Counted from the first letter of the stretch, positions 44,932 through 57,145 are shown. The stretch is DNA of 64,000 bases from Prorocentrum cordatum (GCA_963575745.1 CAUYUJ010021693.1:526768-590767); one strand, 5' to 3'. Made by a program: numbers and translations. The notes: generated from the letters alone by a model not told the origin.

Positions 44932-45915
44932 TGTGTGTGTGTGTTGTGTGTGTGTTGTGTGTGGGTGTGTGGGTGCGCGCGCGTGCGTGCGTGAGTCCGT
45001 GTGTGTGTGTGTTGTCTGGTTGCGTGTTGGTGTGTGTTTGTGGTTGTGTGACTGTGCGTGTCGATAGTGTCTGTGTGTCTGTGTGTCCATGTGTCTGTAA
45101 GCATGTCTCTTTTTGTGTCGGAGTGTCTGTGTGCCTGTGTCAGTGCGTCTGTGTGTCTGTGTGTCTGCGGGTTTTGTGTACCTGTGTGCCTGTGTCCGTG
45201 TGCCCGTGTGTCTGTGTGGGTGTGTCGGTGTGTCTGTGTGTCTGTGTGCCTGTGTGTCTGTGACTGTGTATCCATGTGTCTGTGTGACTGTGTGATTGTG
45301 TGTCTGTGAGTCTGTGTGTCTGTGTGTCTGTGTGTCTGTGTGTCTGTGTGTCTGTGTGGCTTGTGTCTGTGTGCCTGTGTGTCTGTGTCTGTGTGTGTTG
45401 TGTGCCTGTGTGTCTGTGTGCCTGCGTGTCTGTGTCTGTGTGGTTGTGTCTGTGTATGTGTCTGTGTGTCTGTGCGTCTGTGACTGTGTGTCTGTGTCTA
45501 TGCGTCTGTGTGTCTGTCTATACGGCTGTGTGTCTGTGTGCCTGTGTGTCTGTGTGGCTGTGTGGCTGTGGTTCTGTGTGTCGGTGTGTCTGTCGGTGTG
45601 TCTGTGTGCCTGTGTGTCTGTCTGTGTGTCCGTTTGTTTGTGGGGGTGTGTCCGTGCGTCTGTGTGGCTGTGCGTCTGTGCTTGTGTGTCTGTGTGTCTA
45701 TGTATATGTGTGCCTGTGAGCCTGTGTGTCAGTGTGTCTGTGTGTCGGTGTGTCTGCGTGTCTGTGTGTCTGTGTGTCTATGTGGCTGTGTCTGTGTGTT
45801 TGTGTGTCTGTGTGTCTGTGCGTCTGTGTTTGAATGAATGTGTGCGTGCGTGATTGCGTGCGTGCGTGCGTGTGTGTGTGTGTGTTTGTGCGTACGTGTA
45901 CGTATTTGTGTGTGT
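44932..45915. repeat. TGTGTCTG octamer microsatellite, about 1 kb
   Basis: Begins as GTGTGTGTTGT and becomes TGTGTGTC/TGTGTCTG with many single-base variants to about 45835, then GTGCGTGC. The Val/Cys-rich and His/Thr-rich frames are artefacts. Confidence 0.95.
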
Positions 45916-46024
45916 CGCCATGCGCCTTCTCCATACCACACTTTATCAACTCGGTTCTCGTCGTCTCTCCGCTGTACCAGGTGTACCCTCGTGTTCGCCG
46001 TCGTCCTGAATATCCTCCCCCTCA

Positions 46025-46241
46025 TCCCATGACGAATCAGCATCGAACAGGGAAAGCGCATCACATCGGAACGTGCATAGAACCGGGCCGCATCGGCACG
46101 GCGTCGAAATCGAATCGACCGCACCAGGATGCACAACCACGCCATGCGAGCATCGGGTCGCGTCGAATCGCCTGGAAATCGGGTACGGATCGAATCGGGC
46201 AAGCTGGAATTGATATCGAATCGGATCGATGCAATCGAGAT
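46025..46241 (+). repeat. ATCGAATCGG interspersed repeat, copy 3
   Basis: Same ordered blocks as copy 1: CAGCATCGAA, CGTGCATAGAACC, GCATCGGCACGGCGTCGAAAT, CCAGGATGCACAACCACGCC, GCATCGGGTCG, ATTGATATCGAATCGGATCG. No obvious target duplication. Confidence 0.7.
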
Positions 46242-48404
46242 GGGCAATGCATTATCTTCCCCGCCCCACCTCCAACTCTCCTGTTGGCATACCCCCAGCC
46301 TGCCTCATCTTGCGTTCCCCGACACACCACGCCATCATCCTCCGTCCCCCCTGAAGCGTCCTCTTCCAAATCAACGCACAGTCCCTCATCCATCGTCCTA
46401 CTCATACCACCTCCACTCCCCCCCTCCTGCTAGCTCCCACAACCCGATCCCCCGTACCACCCCCCCTCTTCTCCCTCATTCCGCCTTTTCTCACCATTCA
46501 CACATTATCTGCGTCCACCGCCCCCTCTACGCCTCCGTCCCCTGAGTTAGCCTCGCCTGATCATCAACTTCATCCTCATACTACTCCTCATGTTCCTCCT
46601 CCTCCTCCTCAGCTCTCTTCCCCATCAACTCCAACATACGCATGCCTCCCAATCCTGAGACCACCATGTCTACTTCTCTCCCCTCAACCTCAACTCATCA
46701 TCTGCCTCCTCCTCCTCCTCCTCCGCTTCCTCCACCACCACCCCTCCGTGCAATGCAATACTCCCGGTCGCAACACCAGGCGTGTCGGCAGGGCGGGCCG
46801 AGCGCCTCGGAGCAGGCGTCCTCATCGTTTGTGATCATGAAGCTTGCAATGTCCAACGAGGCGGACGGAAAGATGCCCCCATCTGGGAGTGCAGAGGTCG
46901 CGTCAGACGTCCGCGGATGTTTGAAGCAGAGGTGTACAACACCACAGCAGCTGCCCTGGTCATGGGCGGTTCCCGGTCGAACCGCGGTGTTCGTTGGACG
47001 CCCCCCTGGACTTTCGGATCCCACATCCCTGCCAGGTTACAGTTAGGTCGGGCGTGCCCCCCTACAGGCGGAGTTTAAAAGACAACAAACAAATAGTCAA
47101 CACACATACAGAACATTGACACCAAACAAAGAGGCGGAAAATCGTCCCCTTACTATGTTCGATTATGTTTGAACGTTCCTCCTGTACAGGAGCATGCTAG
47201 ACTTAAGGTTACAGCCCAAAACGCGGGGGTGCTCAAACGTTCCAAGCGGGGCTCCCGGCTCGAGGGGCAGGCCCGTCGGGCACGCGTCGCTGGTTTGTTG
47301 ACGAGAGGCCTCGGGACAAGAGGGTGCCTTGCAGCATGAATGGCGCACTGTAAGCAAGCTTGCCCTGACCGGCATGCTGTTCACAATCGTCATCTCCGTT
47401 GTAAGTATGATTCCTCCTCCAGGCCAGGGGACGGGAGGGTGCATTGCAGCATCGCTGGCGCATCGTAAGTAAGCGTGTAAGCGTACCAGCATGATTCTCA
47501 CATTCGTCATCTCCGTTGTAAGTAGTTCCTCCTCCTCCTCCTCTGATCCTCTATACCCTCTGCAGCATGCTGCTCGACGCTGTCACCATCCTTATACTCG
47601 CCGCTGTATTCATCCGTCGCCTGTTCCTCCACCTCGTCCCCCGCGTTGTCCTCACCAACCTCACCGTCCTACTATCCCCTCAGCTCCTCTTCGGGAGGTG
47701 CTCGTCGAGCTTCGCGAGCATCTCGAAATCGTCTGGGCTCAGCTCGCGAAACATGATGTCAATCGCCTGCCGTTGCCAGGAGAGGGAAAGAGGAAGGACG
47801 GACGGATGGAGGGATGGGGGAGGGGGAGGCAGGACCATCGCACGGCTTCGGGGGTCCTCGCGGGTGTCCTGGATCGGCGCAGAACTCTGAACATCTATGT
47901 GTATGACGTTTTACTTCTCCCAGGAGAGGAGGAGAAGGAGCGAGAAGGGGGGCGATGCTATGATAACAAAGAACATAGCTTTGTTCTGAGATGCGCGCGG
48001 GTTTCTTGGAGGAGGCGGTACAAATGTGGGGCGGGGGATGCAGCGTGCCGCGCCAGCAGCATACCCGAGAAGGAGGAGAAGGAGAAGGAGCCAAGGGAAG
48101 GAGGAGGCCGAAGATGAGGGAGAACGACAGCAGGGGACCAGCTTTGGGGGGCAAACATCGACCACGAATAATCAACGATACATCGCCGATAGGTCGGCCA
48201 TGGGTCCCCGATAAAGAAAGGACACGCTCTCGATTAACGATGAATGGCCCCGATCTGAATGGGCGGTCGGGGTCGATGTCTCCCAGCCTGGGCCAGTCCC
48301 CCCCTGGTCCTTGCCCCTGAGGTGGAACCACGGGGAGGAGGAGCCCGATGACCCCCCGCGTATGGTAGGCAACAGAAGAGCAGCCAAGTCAGCACAAGGT
48401 TCCG
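46242..48404. other. Mostly unrecognised; contains a local tandem duplication
   Basis: Pyrimidine-rich to 46750. A ~115-bp unit occurs twice at about 47295-47420 and 47420-47530 (GGGTGCCTTGCAGCATGAATGGCGCA... and GGGTGCATTGCAGCATCGCTGGCGCA..., both ending CGTCATCTCCGTTGTAAGTA). I cannot support a gene. Confidence 0.4.
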
Positions 48405-48740
48405 AGGAAGTTGCTTGATTGCCACCCGAGCCGCCCGAGCACTGACATGACCAGTCGGCCGTGGAACTGCCGCCTCAGGGCAAAAATGAGTCAGGTCAGT
48501 GCTCTGGCCTCCCGGGCAGCACCTCAAGGGACTCGACCGACAGGAATGCTGACAAAATTCCTCTTTCTGCTCCCGACCTGGGCCCGAATGCATATATCGA
48601 GAGTCACCAACGCCGACCGAGCACTGACCTGACCCATCAACCGTGAAGTGCCACCCGAAGGCCGCAATCAATCAGGTTAGTATTGCGACCTCCCGGACAG
48701 CACCTGAAGGGACTCGGCCGACCCAACGCCAACCAGCCAT
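48405..48740 (+). repeat. 182-bp tandem duplication
   Basis: CGAGCACTGACATGACC (48436) and CGAGCACTGACCTGACC (48618) each begin a unit continuing GTGAAGTGCC-like, GTCAGTGCT/GTTAGTATT, CCTCCCGG-CAGCACCT and GGGACTCGRCCGAC. Confidence 0.75.
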
Positions 48741-48844
48741 GCCCGCTAATCACGATCCCTTGGCCGCCTCCTGAAAGAAGCCGCAGAACCGGCACCTGCC
48801 AGTGGCGGCGCCGGGGGCGCCGGTAGGGCAGCCTAACGCGGATC

Positions 48845-49035
48845 CATGAAATCCGCGCAGAACTCCGAGCTCCGAAAGTGTGTGCTTATGCGGCTTTCCG
48901 TTCCTCGGCCCTGTATCGAGCAAGGCGCCCCGCGGAGAAGGCCGAAACGAGCTGTACGCAGCAGATTTCGCCCCCGCTCTTCCCTATCCACCCCTTCCTT
49001 CGTCCAATCCGACAGGCCCTGGAGAAATGGAATAG
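48845..49035 (+). repeat. Dispersed repeat shared with 58290-58445
   Basis: CTGTACGCAGCAGATTTCGC, a CTCTTCCCTATCCACCCCTTCC block and TTCGTCCAATCCGACAGG correspond in order to CTGCTTGCAGCAAATTTCGC, CCCTTTCCCAATCAACTCC and TTCGTCCGATCAGAAGG at 58.4 kb. Confidence 0.5.
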
Positions 49036-49616
49036 GTACGGAAAGAATGGGGACGAAGACCGACAGCAGTCCCTGACCATTTAGAAAAGGACTCGCTGTC
49101 GGTGTCGCCATGCTCGATGTCCACTTGAGACAAGAGGTCGCCAGTCAAACCACGGCCGCTGTCGAAGTCGGGCATCGTACCCATTCCTCCGAACCCAGAT
49201 CGGCCCTGCAGAGGCAGGATAAGAACAACGGCACAGGCATCAGCTTTCGGGAGTGCTCCGCGCGCAGCCAAGGGGGAGCCCAACGCCGATCCAAAATATC
49301 CGCGAGGAGCAGTGCCGGTTGTTCCCCCTTCGAACTTCTCGGCCCGGAGAGCGGAGGAGACCGAGCACGGGGCTGGCCTCCTCCTGGAAGAGGCCGCAGG
49401 GCAGCAACATGTCGTGGTAGAGACCCGCGGGGCCGCCGTGCGGCACGCGCTGCGGCCCCCGCAGCATCGGCCTGTCCCGTCGCGCCGAGCGGCCGCCGGC
49501 GCAGACCCTCCAGAGACTCGGAGGCCTGGGAGGGGGGCCTCGAGGGCCTGACTGGCCATCGCTCGGACGTCCATTCCCTGTGCATTTGTTGGTTTCGTGC
49601 GTAGTTTTTTCGCCAA
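48984..49616 (-). CDS. Uncertain hypothetical open frame
   Basis: A 210-codon frame of mixed, not low-complexity, composition (for example MPDFDSGRGLTGDLLSQVD and GDTDSESFSKWSGTAVG). No family is recognised, a long overlapping frame lies on the same strand in another phase, and its 3' end overlaps the dispersed repeat at 48845-49035. It may be chance openness in GC-rich DNA. The flanking region to 50700 contains a block (GAGATCCTGGCGTCGCA, 49697) that recurs at 62342. Confidence 0.15.
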   Translation of the reverse strand: MAKKLRTKPTNAQGMDVRAMASQALEAPLPGLRVSGGSAPAAARRDGTGRCCGGRSACRTAAPRVSTTTCCCPAASSRRRPAPCSVSSALRAEKFEGGTTGTAPRGYFGSALGSPLAARGALPKADACAVVLILPLQGRSGFGGMGTMPDFDSGRGLTGDLLSQVDIEHGDTDSESFSKWSGTAVGLRPHSFRTYSISPGPVGLDEGRGG

Positions 49617-50689
49617 ATGATCAAGGATGCTCCTCGATGGTCCTCGCCGAAAGAAAAATGCACACGTCCGAGCAATGCCAAGCTGATGGCTCCCTGAGAT
49701 CCTGGCGTCGCAGTCTCTCCACGGCGGGCGATCTCACCTCGTTTCGGGCTCCGGTCGCGATGCTGTAGCTGTGTTTGCAGGGTCGGGTCTCAGAGCTCGA
49801 GGGCTCGAGGATCCGTGAGGGGGCCAGGTGCCTCGCACCCCCTGGCCTGGCTCCCTCCTCCCGCCTGCCCTCCCCCCTCCATGCCTGTCGTTTTCTTTCA
49901 GGAGAGGGGGCCGTGACGCCGGCCCCCAGGCGGTCTAACCCGGGTGTTGAGAAATACCTCCTTGATGGGCACACACCCCTCTCCGAACGGGTTTGGCACC
50001 TCCAACCAACACGCCTGGCCCAGGTGGACACTAGACCTCAAACGGGCCATAGTACCGCAACCGCGGATTGAGGACGAGGATCTGGTGGGGGATCGAGGAG
50101 GATCGATGAGGGGGGAAATCGAGAAGAATCGAGGAGGCGGACGAAGAAGAGGAGGAGGGGACTATCCAGGATCGACCCAAGCCGCGCATCATAAGAGCAA
50201 CCATCTTCGATTTCGAAACAGAAAGACGAAGGCAAAATGGGCACAAACTCCGTTGCGGATACACCTGGAAACTCGGAGACTGGCGGGGGCGCCACAGCCG
50301 GCTCCAGTGCGTTCCGGAACGCTCTGGAACTATGTATCCTCGTTCTGGGCCTGCCAGAACACATGCGAAGGACTACGGATGTCACCTGGTTGCGATGTGC
50401 TTTTGTACCTTCGGGCGCACGCGAAGCAGTACCAGCTCTTGCACTCGCAGGCTGGGCGCCAGAGTGAGACATCAAGGTAAGTCCAATCAGATCAAGGTAA
50501 AGGCGATACCGATTCGCTGCGCATGGTACTACTGGACGGGGTCGAACACCGTGTGCGCAACCGCGGTCCACAGACCAAAAGGATCGACCCGAACGCGGAC
50601 TGCAATCTGGGCCGTTGCAGTGGCCCGCGCCGCAACACCATCAGGCTGGTGGAGCGTGCCTGGTCCACGCCGACTGCCCGCCGAAGTGG

Positions 50690-51000
50690 AGGAAGGGAGG
50701 AGGGAGGAAGGGGACGTTCCCTGGGACCTTGGTATTAGACAACCGCGTGACCGAGAAGACTGCCACGCGGCGCCGACTGCAGCCGAGAAGACGACCACAA
50801 GGCCGAGCAGGCGGCGGGGAGGGGAGGGAACGGGGAGGGGGGGGAGGGGGGAGGCGGGGCGAAGGGAAAGGAGGAGGGAGGAGGAAGACGAGGAGGAAGA
50901 CGAGGAGGAGGAGGAGGAGGAGGAGGAGGAGGAGGAGGAGGGAGGAAGACGAGGAGGAGGAGGAGGAGGAGGAGGAGGAGGAGGGAGGAAGAGTAGCGAG
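50690..51000. repeat. GGA/GAGGAG purine-rich microsatellite
   Basis: GGA triplets mixed with GGGGA; perfect GAG runs at 50905-50940 and 50952-50985. Glu/Arg-rich frames are artefacts. Confidence 0.9.
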
Positions 51001-51239
51001 GGCGCGGAGCTGCCGCGGAGCGAGTGCCGTCGCTCCAGGAGCAGGGCCCGCCAGCCCCCTAGGGGGGCGTGAACCGAAGCACAGCTCCCTGAGATGCGAC
51101 AGCACGAAACAAAATACGGCATCGCGAATACGACTGCCTGCGTGGACTACAGACATTGCGTCATCGTGATCTGGTCGTGGAAGGCTATGTGGTGGAAGCT
51201 TGTGGTGGAGGCGATGCGGCGGAAGCTAAGTGGTGGAAG

Positions 51240-52870
51240 CTCACTTTGACCGTCTTGAAACTGTCCTCTCCACTGCTCGTGCAAACATCCCACCCTCCCA
51301 CCCGCAACTTGGCCGCAAGACCTCTTCAGACAAGACCGTGACGGTAGGTACCACATGGCACTTGGCCACGACACCGACGCCGAAGACGACAGCGACAACG
51401 ACGACGACGGCGCCGCCGACACCGACTACGACGACACCGACGACGTCTCCAACGACTTCGACGACGACAACGACGACGACGACGACACCGACGACGACGA
51501 TGACAACGCCGCCGACGACGACGACGCCGACGCCGACGACGACGACGCCGACGCCGACGACGACGAAGACAGCGACGACGACGACGACAACGACGCCGCC
51601 AACGACGACGACGACGACGAGGGAGGAGGGAGGACGGCGACGGCGACAACGACGACAACGACGAGGAAGGAGGGAGGACGGCAACGACGCGAACGACGAA
51701 GGAGGGAGGACGGCGACGCCGACGACGACAACGACGAGGGAGGAGGGAAGACGACGACGACGACGACGGCGACGAAGTAGGAGGGACGACGACGAGACGC
51801 CGACGATGGACGACGACGACAACGAGGGAGGAGGAGGAGGAAAAACGACCACGGCGATAACGACGACGGAAACGACCACGACGCCAAAGAGGACGACGAC
51901 GACGAACACGAGGAAAGACAGAAGACGACTTAGGCGACGACGACGACGACGACGCGGGAGAAGGGAGGACGGCGACGACGACGACGACAACGACGCAAAA
52001 GCGCGCGCGCACGCTTTTGTTGAAAATCCGTGTTGCGAAACCTTGTGTTGTTGTAGGTTTTTTGGACACACGATTTTGAAACCCTTCCGGAACCGATGGG
52101 TTTTGAAGGATTTCGGCATGCGCGCGCGACGACGCGCGCGTCTGCATTTCGTCCCGTTTTTTGCATCGGATTCTCGCGACGACACACGCGCAAGGGCGTT
52201 CGACTGATTTCGACATGCGCGCGCGAAGCCCGTTTGGTAGCATTTTGTGCAAATCTTGAAAAACCTATGGTTTTCTTAAGATTTCGCAAGAGTTCGCGCG
52301 TAAGCTTCTTAGCAAATCAATGTTGCGAAAACCCTGTGTGTTTGCATGTGTTTTGGTATCTCGATTGCGAAATCCTTCCGACACAGAAGGTTTTGGAAGG
52401 ATTGTCGGCATGCGCGCGCGACGACGCGCGCGTGTGCACTTCGTCCAATGTTGTGCAGAGGATTCTCGCGACGACACACGCGCAAGGGCGTTCGACAGAT
52501 TTCGACATGCGCGCGCGCGAAGCCCGTTTGGTAGCATTTTGTGAAAATCTTGAAAAACCTATGGTTTTCTTAAGATTTCGCAAGAGTTCGCGCGTAAGCT
52601 TTCTTAGCAAATCAGTGTTGCGAAAACCCTGTGTTTGTACGTGTTTTGGAACCTCGATTGCGAAATCCTTCCGACACCGAAGGTTTTGGAAGGATTTCGG
52701 CATGCGCGCGCGACGACGCGCGCGTGTGCACTTCGTCCAATTTGTTGCAAGGGATTCGTGGAAAAGTCGTTTGTCAGAACAAAAAATGTTCCCGCGCATT
52801 GTTTTGCTTTACAAGGGAACCTCAAGGGAAGCGATACCAGCCCCCCTGGGGTAGTGTAAATTCATTTAAG
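51240..52870 (+). repeat. Composite element S, copy 4
   Basis: Leader 51240-51370 (GTCTTGAAACTGTCCTCTCC, GACGGTAGGTACC), GAC/GAGGGAGG array 51375-51995, about 2.6 satellite monomers (starting 52030, 52321 and about 52614) and a tail (52800-52870). It is 41 kb from copies 2 and 3 and in the same orientation. Confidence 0.75.
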
Positions 52871-53009
52871 ATGGACATGCGGTCATAATCATATATGGCT
52901 CAATATACCCGAAAAGGGGTGGGGATAACGCCCGGTGGGGGGGGAGAATCTACTTTCTTTTGAGAAAGGAGAACGCAATTGTCTACACTGCGTGGTGATA
53001 AATATGATC

Positions 53010-53130
53010 TGGCTCCGGCCCCTGGCCCCTGCCCCAGCCCTGGCCCCGGCCCTGGCCCTGGCCCCGGCTCTGGCCCTGACCCTGGCCCCGGCCCCAGGCC
53101 CGGCCCAGGCCCTTGCCCCCCCCCCCCCCG
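53010..53130. repeat. CCCTGGCCCCGG hexamer minisatellite
   Basis: Tandem CCCTGG and CCCCGG units, about 18-20 hexamers. Confidence 0.85.
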
Positions 53131-53289
53131 CCGGAACGCCCGCCCTCGCCCGCCGGCCCTGGCCCTCCTCCTCCCCTATTCCTTTTCCTTATGAATAATT
53201 TCTCCCTGTCGCACCCCGAAGCCTTTTTAGGGCGGGTCGGGCGTTTCGCCTCAGACTTCCTCACCACTCATGATCCTGAAGCTTAACAA

Positions 53290-53725
53290 GTGGCAGCAGC
53301 TTCACAGATGGAGGGCGGGTGGTTTTCAAAATGTGGCTCTCACCTTTAGCGCCGCGTGCATTCATTTCAAACATTTGCAGGACTTTCACGCATTGAAAGC
53401 GGGTGGCTTTCAAAATGTGGCTCTCGCCTTTGCGCCGCGCACATTCGTTGTAAACATATGCAAGAGCTTCATGGATGGAGGGCGGGTAGTTTCAAAATGT
53501 GCCTATCGCCTTAGCGCCGCGCACATTCGTCTTTAAAATTCGCAAAAAACTGCACGGATTGAGGGCGGTTCCTTTTCAAAGTATCGCTCTCGCCTTAGCG
53601 CCGCGCACATTCGTTTAAACATGCGGCAGGGGCTCGCGGATTGAGGGCGGTTCCTCTTCGAAATGTCGCTCTCGCCTTAGCGCCGCGCACATGTGTTCTC
53701 AAACATTGCAAACGCCTCACGGATT
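53290..53725 (+). repeat. ~83-bp minisatellite, five units
   Basis: Each unit contains GGAGGGCGGGTRGTTTTCAAA-like, GTGGCTCTCGCCTT, AGCGCCGCGCACATTCGT and AAACAT. Units become progressively different at the 3' end. Confidence 0.85.
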
Positions 53726-53726
53726 C

Positions 53727-53940
53727 CCAAGGTCAGCGTGCCAAAAATGATGGTTTGGAACGGTTCTGGATTTAGAGGGTGCAACAGTTACGTTGATTCG
53801 CGGTGTTGAAGTCCCAGGAATGGCGTTCTGGCGCGATTCTAGATCGTCAAGACGCAACAGTCAGGTTCATCCGTGGCGTTGGAATCCCGAGAACAATGTT
53901 TTGGCATGCTTCTGGGTCTTCAAACGGTTGCCTTCCAACT
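53727..53940 (+). repeat. ~78-bp tandem repeat, about 2.5 units
   Basis: Units share GGTTCTGG/GATTCTAGAT, GTGCAACAGTTACGTTGAT / ACGCAACAGTCAGGTTCAT and GGCGTTGGAATCCC. Immediately follows the 83-bp minisatellite. Confidence 0.65.
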
Positions 53941-54189
53941 AAGCAGTTCCCTCAGTGGAAATGAACCGTGGTAGGGGCCTATGAAGAGGGAGCGTGGAGG
54001 GAGGGTTGATTCCAATATCTTTGATGACTCTTGGGTTTACACTTTACACTGGTCCTCCTCCTCCTCATACTCCTTCTCCTCCTCCTCAGCGTCGGCTCTG
54101 CAGGGAGGGCTGGACCACCACACTCCCCGTACCGAATCCAAATTTAGTTCTTACTGCTTCCTCCTCGGTGCTCGTTCAGTCGAGGCAGC

Positions 54190-55500
54190 GTGTTTCCCTT
54201 GTACTGTGAGCCGACAGAATTGAAAACTCACAGTGACAATTGCAGTCTCGGCCATCCGCATCATGACTACGGCGCTGAGAGGGAGCAAGCACACACACAC
54301 AGTACTCTTCAATTCAATCCTATGTACGCCACTACTTATGACCGTTTGCAGGACATCGCTGACCTTTCTCAGAATATGCACTTTACTTACCTCAATGGCA
54401 CGGGAGTTCAGAGATATGGCACAGCTGGAATGGCAACATGGCGCAAGGCAAACACTAGATGGTGCCTTGATGTCGGATGGTCCCGCTCACAGCACAGCAA
54501 TCAGTCACGTGGCTGTGCTAGCCTTCCAGGACCGAATATGTAAAGAGATGTTACGTTGTGCGAACGTGTGTCTCGCCAGCTGCGGAACATAGAATCACTT
54601 TTGGATCGCCGTGGTCTCCGTGTACTTCCCTCCCATCCCGTCGAAGGTCAGCCAATTCAAATTAGATCATCATACTTGCGATTATATCATCAAGTGGCTA
54701 CGTTCGCTACCGGTCTGGGGAGTGCATAGATGTGTTTCGATTGTTTGCGCCGACCTCAACTCGGGGTTCGGACATACCACGCTGGAAGGAACGGAGTTTG
54801 GGCGACCCACCGACAGCAGACAGATAGGACCCCACCAAGACGCAGCACGACAGAGGTATTCGGCTGAAGCCCTCCTCCCCTTCGTAGACATGCTCGATCT
54901 GGTCGTACTAATACACAGCATGGATAAGGACCGACCTACTTCAATATCAAAGGACAGGGCAGCCAGCTCGACTACATCATCATTGCTACATGCGCCTTAC
55001 CCACGGTACATACAGCAAGACCTTTGAGGAGAATGGGACGAGCTCTTCTGGCATTAGCATCGCGCGCACCCAGAGATCACGTCCTCGTTGTCCGACACAT
55101 TCGGGCTGCCCACCGAGGTATGTGATCACCCTAGGCTCGGAGTCGTTCAGTCTCACACTCGGTGGAACAGAGATGCACTCATGGATAATCTACGCCGAGG
55201 CATGCATCAAGCAGAACTTCTCCAATGCATTGGACAGCGTATGTCACATGATTTTGACAAGTGGAAGGGCTCGACGCCATCAGCTACAATGGTCGGCTGG
55301 AGTCCGAAGGGGACGGCGACAGCGCTGGGCAACGCTCGTGCGAGACGGGCGAGTGGTCGAAGCAGGCGCTGTCGCTACTCAACAAGAGCAGGAAGGGGAA
55401 GATGAGCCCGATATCATCAGCTATCCGCCACTACATCGCGAAAGGTGGGAGGCGAAGGGACCAGCGGGTGCGATACGGTCGAGCTAGGGCAGCAGGCTCA
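54190..55500 (+). pseudogene. LINE endonuclease relic (RT absent)
   Basis: Fragments of a LINE endonuclease are spread over several frames: NGTGVQRYG and LDVGWSRSQHSNQSRGC (54190-54543), VSVYFPPIPSK and IVCADLNSGFG (54611 onward, the region of the GDFN motif), GSQLDYIIIATCALP and APRDHVLVVRHIR (about 54956-55110 in another frame; counterparts of SRIDYI and SDH), then RWNRDALMDNLRRGMHQAEL (55088 onward), typical of the linker after the endonuclease. At least three frameshifts are needed. No reverse transcriptase follows before the TCC array at 55899, so the copy is 3'-truncated or rearranged. It is a different subfamily from the 22-25 kb element. Confidence 0.7.
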
Positions 55501-55898
55501 GCGTGATCAGGCAAAGGGGCAGGCGGCTCGGACGCAATCCTGCGAGAAATGGGAGCTGAAGTTCGAGCCCAATGTTATCAACAACTACGCTGTGCCGCAG
55601 GAGGTCGGACGCGTTCTCCGCCGCAGGGCTGAGAAAGGATCGTGAGAACACTTCGGGGACCCTGGGGCCGTGACGGATCGCAGCTACAGTGCGGGGATCG
55701 GGTGGTGCGAGAACCAAGGCAGTGGCAGCAGGCTCTGGTGCCCGAGATCAGCTCGTGAGAGAATGTGCGAGTGAAGTGCGAGAAATCTGCTTCTTGGTTG
55801 GCTGGCGCGGCGCGGGAACGGCCCGATGCGGCCAACCGACCCACGGCGCGAATCCATAGGGCCTCGCGAACCGTCTGACGCGCTGAACTCCGCTGAAC

Positions 55899-55995
55899 TC
55901 CTCCTCCTCCTCCTCCTCCTCCTCCTCCTCCTCCTCCTCCTCTCCCTACTCGTCCTCCCTCATCCTTCCTCCTCCTCCTCCTCATCCTCCTGTCA
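55899..55995. repeat. TCC trinucleotide microsatellite
   Basis: (CTC)n with few interruptions, directly followed by a CAAGACGGCC-type array. Confidence 0.9.
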
Positions 55996-56004
55996 CGTTA
56001 CTCA

Positions 56005-56212
56005 CCCCAAGAGGCCCCCAGGAAGCCCCAAGAGGCCCCCGAGAGGCCCCAAGGGGCTCCCAAAAAGCCACCCAAAGGCCGCAAGAGGCTCCCAACAGAC
56101 CCAAAAGAGGTTGTCAAACGGCCCCCAAGAAGCTTCAAATCTGACACCAAGAGGCCCCCGAGAAGCTTCCCACGAGATCCCAACGACCCCCCAAAAAGCC
56201 TCGGACCCACAA
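56005..56212. repeat. CAAGACGGCC-type ~10.5-bp repeat
   Basis: Units such as CCAAGAGGCCCC, CCCGAGAGGCC and CCAAGAAGC; ends with ACCCACAACCCAAGCACGG, also found at 36156. Confidence 0.8.
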
Positions 56213-56241
56213 CCCAAGCACGGTGGCGGAATGGGCCGAGG

Positions 56242-56297
56242 GCCGCCAAATCTGCGGCCCCCTGATGATTTATCACAAGGGTGCCTGGCGTGCTAGA
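56242..56297 (-). repeat. Module C, copy 3
   Basis: Minus-strand translation STPGTLVINHQGAADLAA, aligned with the copies at 26.1 and 27.1 kb. Flanked on both sides by CAAGACGGCC-type arrays. Confidence 0.5.
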
Positions 56298-56379
56298 TCC
56301 CGGGGCTTCGGCCCAGCGCGCCGGCCATCTGGAAAATGTATATGTCAATGCCTTTCTCGCCCAATAATGCCCAACATGG

Positions 56380-56985
56380 GCTCCAAGATGCCTCCCAGAT
56401 GGCCGAGATGGTCCAAGATGGCCTCCAAGATGCCTTCAAGACGGCCAAGATGGCGCCAATGAAAGCCCAAGCTGGCCTCCAGATGCACCCAAGACTGCCC
56501 GAGATGGCCTCAAGACGGCTCAAGAGGCCTCCAAGAGGTCCTCCAGGGAAGCCCGAAGAGGCCAGAATATTTGATTTAACTTAGGTGCTTGAAAGATGTT
56601 GCCCTTTGCTTCTTTTCGGCCTTCCGACGGCCCAAGACAGGCCAAGAGGGCCCCAAAATCGCCCTAAGATGGCCCCAAAGGCCTCCAAGATGACCCCATG
56701 ACGGCCCAAGAAGCCTCCAAGATGGCCCTGAGACGGCCCAGGAGGCCTTTCAAGACGCCCGTGGTGGCCTTCAAGACGGCACTGGAGCGCCCAAAGAAGG
56801 CCCCAAGTCGTTCCAGAGAGGCCCCCAAAACGGCTTCCGACGACATCAAACGAGCCAGGACTGCCCTAAGACAGCCACAGATGCCCCCAAAAAGCTGCAA
56901 TGGCCCCCAAGAGGCCCAAGGAGGCTTCCAAGAGGCCCCCGAGAGGCCCACAAGAAGCTCCCAGAAAGCCCCAAGAGTCCTCCTC
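56380..56985. repeat. CAAGACGGCC-type ~10.5-bp repeat
   Basis: Units such as CCAAGATGGC, CAAGACGGC and CCAAGAGGCC, with a spacer at 56565-56635 (CTTTTCGGCCTTCCGACGG). Confidence 0.85.
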
Positions 56986-56989
56986 ATCC

Positions 56990-57046
56990 TCCTCCTCGTC
57001 CTCCTCCTCGACCTCCTCCGTCTCCTAGTCCTCCTTCTCGTCCTCC

Positions 57047-57105
<59 letters not shown>

Positions 57106-57145
57106 CTCCTCCTCCTCCTCCTCCTCCTCCTCCTCCTCCTCCTCC

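Noticed and set aside
53290-53725. CRISPR array
   Set aside because: The 83-bp units are contiguous tandem copies without unique spacers, and the genome is eukaryotic.
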